Part shown: positions 1 through 4,882 of the stretch, one piece after another
Numbering within the stretch: the first letter of the stretch is position 1
How the letters are laid out: every line of letters begins with the position of its first letter
Source: Thermoflexus sp.
GTDB lineage: Bacteria > Chloroflexota > Anaerolineae > Thermoflexales > Thermoflexaceae
Reading direction: 5' to 3'
NCBI GenBank assembly: GCA_017743605.1
Contig: JAGHYO010000137.1
Location: 1 to 6,343 of the forward strand
DNA: 6,343 nt
Notes under the pieces: generated by a model
Told to the model about the DNA's origin: nothing
Databases searched by the model: none
Seen by the model: only the letters and a program-made list of their open reading frames with translations
Made by a program: the position numbers and the translations under genes

Positions 1-390
1 GCAAAGGGCTTCTCGTTCGCCCTTTTTATACTCGCATCCCTCGTGAGCACGGCTAGGCACCGACTCATTTCGTGCCTTTATCCGCACGCATGAGTTCGAT
101 ATGGCTTCCACAATCCCTCGTATCGCCCCTTTGAGGCTGGTGCCCGGGATAATCAAGGTTTCGTTCTGTCGTGCGAAAACGTAGCAGACCTGCTCCCGTC
201 CCTGAATCGAGCGCAATTCCAGTTGCCCGCTGCCCACGTAAAGGTAGTCTGAGACCACCTCGATCTCTATCTCCATCCAGCCGCTCAAGCCCTGGAACCG
301 CTCATGGCCGGGCGGGGCGGTCTTCTGAGGCCGACCCTTTAAAGGGATCCAGAAAAAGGGCTTAGGCTCCGCCTGTGTGCGATCCGGCAT
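1..390 (-). CDS. cas7: Cas7-4, Csm3-like RAMP subunit lacking the catalytic aspartate (C-terminus outside window)
   Basis: A reading frame of 130 codons starts at ATG 390 and stays open to base 1, so the C-terminal part lies outside the window. The first 35 residues are a proline-rich leader (FFWIPLKGRP, then PPGHERFQGLSGW), a style seen in longer RAMP proteins of III-D loci. Then comes the RAMP core: MEIEIEVVSDYLYVGSG at 39-55 and IIPGTSLKGAIRGIVEAI at 80-97, the standard Cas7 loop and helix. Between these the loop contains no aspartate, unlike the three other Cas7 proteins here. Cysteines at 101, 119 and 130 suggest the start of a zinc knuckle, cut off at the edge. The ATG has AAAGGGGGAG four bases upstream and overlaps csx19 by 29 bases. 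By gene order it corresponds to the Cas7-insertion subunit of III-Dv or the last Cas7 of Cas7-11. Whether it carries the insertion cannot be seen. Confidence 0.88.
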   Translation of the reverse strand, partial: MPDRTQAEPKPFFWIPLKGRPQKTAPPGHERFQGLSGWMEIEIEVVSDYLYVGSGQLELRSIQGREQVCYVFARQNETLIIPGTSLKGAIRGIVEAISNSCVRIKARNESVPSRAHEGCEYKKGEREALC

Positions 391-844
391 AGGGCTCCCC
401 CTTTCCGGGTTCCTGAAGCGAACGTGGGCTGATGAAAACCGGCCTTTCATCCCGGTAGTAAATCCGGACCTCCAAGCGGCCTTTCTCCGAACCGATCGGA
501 TAATGCGGGAAATTGGGCTTCACCCGCGGCTCCCCCAGATCCTGAAGATCCATGCTACGGGACTCGATCGTCCATTCCCCTTCCACGGCGGTGAGGCCCT
601 CAACGGGTTGATCCATCAGGAGCAGGGCACGGCGTTCCTCCCCTTCAGACCACCAGCGCAATTCCCCTCGGGGTCCGAACATAGCTCCCTGCTCCCTCCA
701 TTCCGTGGGGATCCCGGCACCCATCACCAAGCGGGCTCCATCGGCGACCCAGTGGAGAAGGGGGCCGCCGAGGGCGCTCGCCCAATGGGTCCAGGAGCCC
801 GGAGGATCTTTCAGCGCATAAACGTAGCCTTTCATCTTCCCCAT
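362..844 (-). CDS. csx19: Csx19, III-D-associated subunit
   Basis: A 160-residue protein recognised as Csx19, a component found with III-D effectors; it joins the complex in the III-Dv system but no enzymatic activity is known to me. The recognisable core is AMFGPRGELRWWSEGEERRA at 54-73, resembling the LFGPxGELLLWR signature of the family, followed by a VEGEWTIESR strand and a C-terminal LEVRIYYRDERPVFISPRSL at 124-143, resembling the family's RHY-D ending. It is Trp-rich with no membrane segment, signal peptide or catalytic motif. The start at 844 has AGAGGGA four bases upstream, which overlaps the stop codon of cas7-3 and suggests coupling; a second Met three codons in is less well placed. 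It ends 29 bases inside the next gene. The family call rests on motif resemblance plus context, without a search. Confidence 0.8.
   Translation of the reverse strand: MGKMKGYVYALKDPPGSWTHWASALGGPLLHWVADGARLVMGAGIPTEWREQGAMFGPRGELRWWSEGEERRALLLMDQPVEGLTAVEGEWTIESRSMDLQDLGEPRVKPNFPHYPIGSEKGRLEVRIYYRDERPVFISPRSLQEPGKGEPYAGSHTGGA
395..404 (-). promoter_or_regulatory. Ribosome binding site of cas7-4, inside csx19
   Basis: Read on the minus strand this is AAAGGGGGAG, four bases before the ATG at 390. It decides the start of the left-edge Cas7 gene, which begins inside the end of csx19; no other start codon is in frame for at least a dozen codons upstream. Confidence 0.7.
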
Positions 845-848
845 GGCT

Positions 849-855
849 TCCCTCT
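849..855 (-). promoter_or_regulatory. Ribosome binding site of csx19, overlapping the cas7-3 stop
   Basis: Minus-strand AGAGGGA, four bases before the ATG at 844. It shares bases with the TAG stop of cas7-3 (856-854), so ribosomes finishing cas7-3 would sit on the csx19 initiation site. This favours 844 over the Met three codons later. Confidence 0.65.
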
Positions 856-1741
856 ATGCGGCACTCAGGGTTTGCTCTAACACTTGACGAGCGGCCTGGT
901 GCCATGCCTCCGGACCATACACCCGCCGGACATAGAACCCGATGGCCTCTGACCGCTCCGGGGTCGGCATCCCCTCGATCCGATGGGGCGCAAACAGCCG
1001 GTAGCGCCGGGCTTCTTCATCGTCCGTGAAGGCCCCCAGGCTCCGCCATACGGTATCCTGGGCGCCGGAGCTGAACTCCTCCATCATCGCTTCCACGACT
1101 TCCACGCGCACCTCTCCGAAACCCCGATTCTTTCCAAACCCCACCTTCACCAGCCCCTGGTTCATGGCCTCCAGGGCCATGGCGAGCAAACCCAGCTGCC
1201 AGAGCTCAAAGTTCTCCAGGATGAGCTGACCCTCAAAGGCCCCCGCCACGGCGATCTCCATCTCGAAGGGGCCAGCCCCGACCGCATGGCTGAGGCGTGA
1301 GATGGCCACCCCATAGCGGATTTCGGTTTTCACGTCGGTGGTCGGGAGAAGATCGGTGAAAGCGACGCGCCCTTTCAAGCGGGTGTGGCCGAAGATGCGG
1401 CAAGCGCCGCAGGAATTCCCATAAATGCGAAAGCTGCTTTCTTCCTTTTCCAGGCGCTTGCCACAGCTATCCGGATCATCTGGAAAGGTAGTGCAGGCCC
1501 ATCGCCAACTTTCCTGTTCATTGACTGTCCGCAACGCTTTTTCCACAAACCCGCGCACCACGCCCTTGAGCGAGGATCCCGGGATGTAGAGCACCTCGCC
1601 TTTTCCGGGATGGAAGGTGCGAACGAACTGCATATCGGGCAGGGTAGGGTTGGCGGAGATGCCCCCGGCTTTGATGAGCAGAGGTCCCTTCGGGCTCAGC
1701 CGAAGCTTCAAACGCAACGCGTTGTAGCGATTTTTATGCAT
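854..1741 (-). CDS. csm3: Cas7-3, Csm3-like RAMP subunit with C-terminal extension
   Basis: A 295-residue Cas7-family RAMP protein, a third backbone subunit. Visible: LLIKAGGISANPTLPDMQFV with D36 in the loop position used for target cleavage; RAMP loop IPGSSLKGVVRGF at 53-65; cysteines C83, C93 and CGACRIFG at 111-118, a probable zinc knuckle; GRVAFTDLLP at 124-133; the thumb segment RYGVAISRLSHAVGAG at 142-157; and GFGKNRGFGEVRV at 201-213. The RAMP fold seems to end near 215, leaving about 80 helical, charged residues that its neighbours lack. Start: ATG at 1741 is preferred, with GGAGGAGGGAGGG five bases upstream; a GTG at 1747 would add two residues and is also possible. The start overlaps cas7-2 by 8 bases in another frame. 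The adjacent pair corresponds in order to the fused Cas7-2x protein of the III-Dv system, which is inference from gene order. Confidence 0.9.
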   Translation of the reverse strand: MHKNRYNALRLKLRLSPKGPLLIKAGGISANPTLPDMQFVRTFHPGKGEVLYIPGSSLKGVVRGFVEKALRTVNEQESWRWACTTFPDDPDSCGKRLEKEESSFRIYGNSCGACRIFGHTRLKGRVAFTDLLPTTDVKTEIRYGVAISRLSHAVGAGPFEMEIAVAGAFEGQLILENFELWQLGLLAMALEAMNQGLVKVGFGKNRGFGEVRVEVVEAMMEEFSSGAQDTVWRSLGAFTDDEEARRYRLFAPHRIEGMPTPERSEAIGFYVRRVYGPEAWHQAARQVLEQTLSAA

Positions 1742-2540
1742 GGCCACCCTCCCTCCTCCACCAACTCATGAAAGCTTCGATGAGCTCATCCTCTTTTCGC
1801 TCAGCCTTCTGGCCGGAGCTCAGATAATCCAGGAGGTTGTCCGGGGTCACCTGATAGATCTGGATGTCTGTCAACTTGCCCCAGCCGGGACCCCGGGTGG
1901 ATTTTCCGCCGATGGCGATGCCGCCCTCCTTCCACATCCGCAGCACAGCGAGGAGAAATCCGAGCTCCCAATTCTCCAGGTTCTCCGCCACGATCTCGAT
2001 GCGGAATTGAGCACCCGGGACCACGGTCTCAAAATCGTATTTAACGCCCGCGCGGGCTGCGCCCAGGTCCCGGTCGATGCCCACGCCGTCGCGGATCTGG
2101 GTCCAGACCGGCAGGTCTTCATGGTTTTCGAGGCGCGCATCCTTAAAGGCGACCCGTCCGGCCATCCAGGGGGAGCCGAAGAGGCGGCAGGCGGTGCAGC
2201 TCTCCGAGAACACTTCTCGGGTAAAGATCTCATCGTTCTGTCCGGTCCTTTTCCAGAGCGTCTCTTTGCGGGAGGCATCCACGCAGGGCGCATCAAAGGG
2301 ATCACAAGCCCAGAAATCGGGCTTTCGATTGACAGCTCGCAGCATGCGCTCGGCCTGGAAGCGCACCACGCCCTTGATGGAGGAGCCGGGGATGAAGGGC
2401 TTCCCCTCTGGATCCTTGATCACGGGCATATCGGTGCCGACCGGGTCCAGGGACAGCCGGCTGCCTACGGCCAGGGCGGTCTGCATCTCCAGGATGGCGT
2501 GGATCCACGTGCGATTCCGGAACTCGGCAAACCCGCTCAT
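1734..2540 (-). CDS. csm3: Cas7-2, Csm3-like RAMP subunit with the catalytic-type aspartate
   Basis: A 268-residue Csm3-type Cas7, the most canonical one in the window. Motifs in order: TALAVGSRLSLDPVGTDMPV with D37 immediately before PVI, matching the target-RNA-cleaving aspartate of Csm3/Cmr4; the RAMP loop IPGSSIKGVVR at 50-60; cysteines C79 and C86 plus CTACRLFG at 115-122, a likely zinc knuckle; GRVAFKDA at 128-135; RDGVGIDRDLGAA at 150-162, the thumb hairpin that kinks the target; and GGKSTRGPGWG at 211-221. It should be a nuclease-competent backbone subunit. The start at 2540 is set by the ATGA overlap with cas11 and a strong AGGGAGGTG four bases upstream. The frame is open further upstream to 2798, but that stretch is cas11 out of frame and gives a low-complexity Arg/Gly/Pro sequence. 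The end overlaps cas7-3 by 8 bases. Confidence 0.93.
   Translation of the reverse strand: MSGFAEFRNRTWIHAILEMQTALAVGSRLSLDPVGTDMPVIKDPEGKPFIPGSSIKGVVRFQAERMLRAVNRKPDFWACDPFDAPCVDASRKETLWKRTGQNDEIFTREVFSESCTACRLFGSPWMAGRVAFKDARLENHEDLPVWTQIRDGVGIDRDLGAARAGVKYDFETVVPGAQFRIEIVAENLENWELGFLLAVLRMWKEGGIAIGGKSTRGPGWGKLTDIQIYQVTPDNLLDYLSSGQKAERKEDELIEAFMSWWRREGGHA
1747..1759 (-). promoter_or_regulatory. Ribosome binding site of cas7-3, inside cas7-2
   Basis: Minus-strand GGAGGAGGGAGGG, ending five bases before ATG 1741. It encodes the Trp-Arg-Arg-Glu-Gly tail of cas7-2 at the same time. Its last base is the first base of the alternative GTG start at 1747, which is the reason the ATG is preferred. 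Confidence 0.65.
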
Positions 2541-3007
2541 CCCGCACCTCCCTGCTTCGCTCGTTGTAATTGCGTCTCTCCTTTCGCATGCCAGACATGC
2601 CAGCGCACGGTGTGCCCCAGAACACGGCGGATCAATTCCAGGTGCACCTTGCGGATGGTCGGCTCCTCTGCAGCGCCCACAATACCCCTGGCGAGCTCCC
2701 GGAGGCCTTGAAGTTTTTGAAGCGCCTCGTTGGCCCATGCCACGTAGATCTCTTTGCGCGCGGCTTGGTAACGGATGAACAGCTCGACCTCGGCCCAAGA
2801 GGTGCTTTGTTCCGCAACCTCCTGGATGTTGCGCAGCTGGCGTTCTTTGTGCTCCTTGTCGCTCAACGGTTTCTCTTCTTCGTTTCGAAAGATTTCCTTC
2901 AGGCTCCGGGCAAGCTCTTCCGCCATTTGCACCAATTCTCCTTCCTTCTCCTTGATCGCCCGCAAGATTTGGGCGTTGCGCTTCGGGTCATCGGTGAACC
3001 GGGTCAT
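2537..3007 (-). CDS. cas11: Cas11, small helical subunit of the type III-D effector (Csm2-like)
   Basis: A 156-residue protein that reads as almost entirely alpha-helical and highly charged, with long heptad-like stretches (about 8-45, 50-110 and 117-140) and several tryptophans. Size, helicity and position fit the Cas11 small subunit, which lines the target strand opposite the Cas7 backbone. The sequence itself has no diagnostic motif, as is usual for this fast-evolving family, so the call rests on context: it lies between csx10 and a csm3-like gene in a III-D operon. The start at 3007 is chosen over an in-frame ATG at 3049 because it makes an ATGA overlap with the csx10 stop and has a GGAGGTGGAGGAG tract just upstream. 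The extra 14 residues from 3049 would be proline and glycine rich and encoded wholly within csx10. The gene ends in another ATGA overlap, with cas7-2. Confidence 0.8.
   Translation of the reverse strand: MTRFTDDPKRNAQILRAIKEKEGELVQMAEELARSLKEIFRNEEEKPLSDKEHKERQLRNIQEVAEQSTSWAEVELFIRYQAARKEIYVAWANEALQKLQGLRELARGIVGAAEEPTIRKVHLELIRRVLGHTVRWHVWHAKGETQLQRAKQGGAG
2545..2553 (-). promoter_or_regulatory. Ribosome binding site of cas7-2, inside cas11
   Basis: Minus-strand AGGGAGGTG, four bases before ATG 2540. It is a near-complete anti-SD match and fixes the cas7-2 start at the ATGA overlap rather than at the far upstream in-frame codon. Confidence 0.75.
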
Positions 3008-4227
3008 TTCTCCTCCACCTCCAGATGGAATGGGTGGCAGATCAGGCATTCGCCGAACCCCTCATCCCGGCGCTCGCCGATCCCTTCCTGCTCCAGGCCC
3101 TCCAGCATGGACAGAAGGCTGTCCTCTGCGCCTTCCCATCGGTAAACGAACACGCTGCCCATGCGGGCAGCCAGCCGGGTGGGCTTGGGCAGGCCCCAGG
3201 CCGTGGACCAGCCGCTGGCGATGTCCGGACGGGTCATCCAGAGGATGGGGCGGAGGGTCTGGTTCCCCAGGCGCAGGATCGGCACCAGCGCGGGGACGCC
3301 GCTGTCGTCCCGGAAGATCCCTGGGGCCAGCAGATCGACGGAGAAATAAATCCCCTGGGGTCCATCGGGCATGCGCCCTGGGTTCACCGCCAGGGAACGA
3401 ATGTCCATCCACAGGCGCCTCAGGGTCTCGTTAAATGCCTTCAGCCGCTGACCGAGAGGAGGCAGATGCTCCTCTACATCTTCCACCTCGACCCGGCCGT
3501 AGCCACGGGTGTGCATGGCCCCGATCGCCATACGGGAAAGGGCTTCCCGGAAGCTCGTTGCAGCATCCTCCCCTTTGTCATCACGGAGGAAAACCCGTCC
3601 GACGAACATGAGCGGGCTTGCGCCCGTTTTCATCGGATCATCGGTATGGGAACTGAGGGCGGAAGGGGTATACAGCATGCTTTCCGTGGCCGCCCGGCGG
3701 TGGCGGCTGAGGGCTACTTTGGTTTGCGCGTGAAAATACGGGCGGAACATCGTGTGGTATTTCGTGCCATGGACCTCATACACCGCGTAAAAGCCATTAG
3801 CCGGCTCCATGCGATCTTTACACTGTCGGCAACGAACATTGAAAGGAAGGGGGAAGCGAGCGCCCTGTTGTTCCAGCAGGCGATAAGCCAGGGAAGGAAG
3901 AAGGATGTCCACGATGCCATGGCCCCTACGATTCGGATGGGGTTCCGTGGCGAACCCTCCCTCGCGCTTGCATTCCAGGGCGCTCATCGGCAAGGGGAGC
4001 GCGTAAAGAAATCCCGGGGCTTCGGGGGCCGGGAAGAAGTTCCCGATGCGTAGCCGGGCAACCTGCTGAAGAATGGTCTCCGACGAGGCGCCCTGGCGGA
4101 GCAGCCATTCGGCCCAGGCCCCCCGCAGGATACGCCCTGGGATGTATTTCTGGCTAGGTAGGAACTGGGCGTCCGGCCGGATGTCGCCCAAAAGCAGAGG
4201 CTCTCGCGGCTTGATCTTAAGCCACAT
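3004..4227 (-). CDS. csx10: Csx10, Cas5-type RAMP protein of subtype III-D
   Basis: A 407-residue two-domain RAMP protein matching Csx10, the Cas5 equivalent in III-D that should bind the 5' handle of the crRNA at the base of the complex next to Cas10. First half: YIPGRILRG at 28-36 (RAMP loop), GNFFPAPEAPG with LPLPMSALECK at about 62-87, HGIVDILL at 103-110, a single CRQC pair at 133-136, the basic segment ALSRHRRAA at 172-180 followed by ESMLYT, and the glycine-rich loop MHTRGYGRV at 238-246. Second half, from about 290: a second RAMP-like fold ending in ERRDEGFGE at 385-393 and CHPFH near the C-terminus. The pattern of GN-YPA, CK-GF, HG-VD and the terminal GFG-PFH is what I recognise for Csx10. 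The ATG at 4227 has GGGAGGGAA three bases upstream and overlaps cas7-1 by 11 bases. The stop overlaps the next gene as ATGA. Confidence 0.9.
   Translation of the reverse strand: MWLKIKPREPLLLGDIRPDAQFLPSQKYIPGRILRGAWAEWLLRQGASSETILQQVARLRIGNFFPAPEAPGFLYALPLPMSALECKREGGFATEPHPNRRGHGIVDILLPSLAYRLLEQQGARFPLPFNVRCRQCKDRMEPANGFYAVYEVHGTKYHTMFRPYFHAQTKVALSRHRRAATESMLYTPSALSSHTDDPMKTGASPLMFVGRVFLRDDKGEDAATSFREALSRMAIGAMHTRGYGRVEVEDVEEHLPPLGQRLKAFNETLRRLWMDIRSLAVNPGRMPDGPQGIYFSVDLLAPGIFRDDSGVPALVPILRLGNQTLRPILWMTRPDIASGWSTAWGLPKPTRLAARMGSVFVYRWEGAEDSLLSMLEGLEQEGIGERRDEGFGECLICHPFHLEVEEK
3010..3022 (-). promoter_or_regulatory. Ribosome binding site of cas11, inside csx10
   Basis: Minus-strand GGAGGTGGAGGAG, two bases before ATG 3007; the GGAGGTG part sits eight bases upstream. 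It encodes the acidic C-terminus of csx10 and supports the short form of cas11. Confidence 0.7.
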
Positions 4228-4882
4228 GGGTTCCCTCCCGCCAGGCCCGCCAGATCTCCACCAGCGCGCTCTCTAGAAGGGGCTCGCCGTCGATGTGCGC
4301 GTTCACCTTGATCTCCCGGATCCAGCCCAGCCCGCGGGTCTTGCCACCCCCGATGGCGATCCCCCAGCGAGCCGCCAGGGCGATCAACGCGGCGGCTTCT
4401 CGCGCCGTTGTCGGATCAAAGAAATCGCCTTCACACCAGGCTTGCCCCCGGATGGGTCGCTCGGGAATGGATGGAACAGTTTCCATGAAGAACAAGCGTT
4501 GGGGAAAGGCCGCCCGCCGGTGGCGGCTGATGGCCACGCCTGCCCGAACGGACAGGTCCTCGTCGGCATGAATCAAGGTTGCATCGCTGAAGCGCAGCGG
4601 TGAGGGGTGTCGGGGGTTGCCGAACACCCGACAGATCCGGCAGGGCTCCCGTCCTTTGCACATCCGATCCGGCTCGGGCCCGAGACATACCGGATGCCCC
4701 CAGGCGCGCAGCAGGATCTCCGCCTTCTCCCGCAAGAAACCCTTCAGGGTGGTGGCCGGGAGGACAGGATCCCCCTGCGCGGTCCGGGCCATGGCTTTGT
4801 CCACCCCCGGGCGTCGGAGGTTGCCGGTGGTGTGGAGCGCGGTGTCCAGCGTGATGATCAGCTCCATCTCCAGTCTGGTCAT
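4217..4882 (-). CDS. csm3: Cas7-1, Csm3-like RAMP backbone subunit
   Basis: A 221-residue Cas7-family RAMP protein, one of the backbone subunits expected to hold the crRNA. Visible motifs: an N-terminal ferredoxin-like strand; a loop GVDKAMART with D28, at the position of the Csm3/Cmr4 target-cleaving aspartate; the RAMP loop LPATTLKG at 41-48; a zinc-knuckle cluster C66, C75, C81, C84 ending CRICRVFG; the thumb-like segment GVAISRHRRAA at 115-125; and the glycine-rich GGGKTRGLGW at 178-187. The start at 4882 is chosen because it forms an ATGA overlap with the cas10 stop and begins right at the RAMP strand; the frame upstream of it is only cas10 read out of frame. A GGAGG lies about 10 bases upstream, with AAGG closer. 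It ends 11 bases inside csx10. It is the shortest complete Cas7 here. Family is certain; the exact position in the complex is inferred from gene order. Confidence 0.9.
   Translation of the reverse strand: MTRLEMELIITLDTALHTTGNLRRPGVDKAMARTAQGDPVLPATTLKGFLREKAEILLRAWGHPVCLGPEPDRMCKGREPCRICRVFGNPRHPSPLRFSDATLIHADEDLSVRAGVAISRHRRAAFPQRLFFMETVPSIPERPIRGQAWCEGDFFDPTTAREAAALIALAARWGIAIGGGKTRGLGWIREIKVNAHIDGEPLLESALVEIWRAWREGTHVA

Noticed and set aside
1740..2711. Long plus-strand open frame opposite cas7-2 and cas11
   Set aside because: It is antisense to two well-supported RAMP-operon genes, has no recognisable motif, and long antisense frames are common in GC-rich DNA.
2541..2798. Upstream extension of cas7-2 to 2798
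   Set aside because: The added residues are cas11 read out of frame and lack RAMP features; the ATG at 2540 has an ATGA overlap and strong ribosome binding site.
3025..4053. Plus-strand open frame of over 300 codons opposite csx10
   Set aside because: Mirror of Csx10 coding sequence; low-complexity composition rich in Gly, Ala, His and Pro, no family resemblance.
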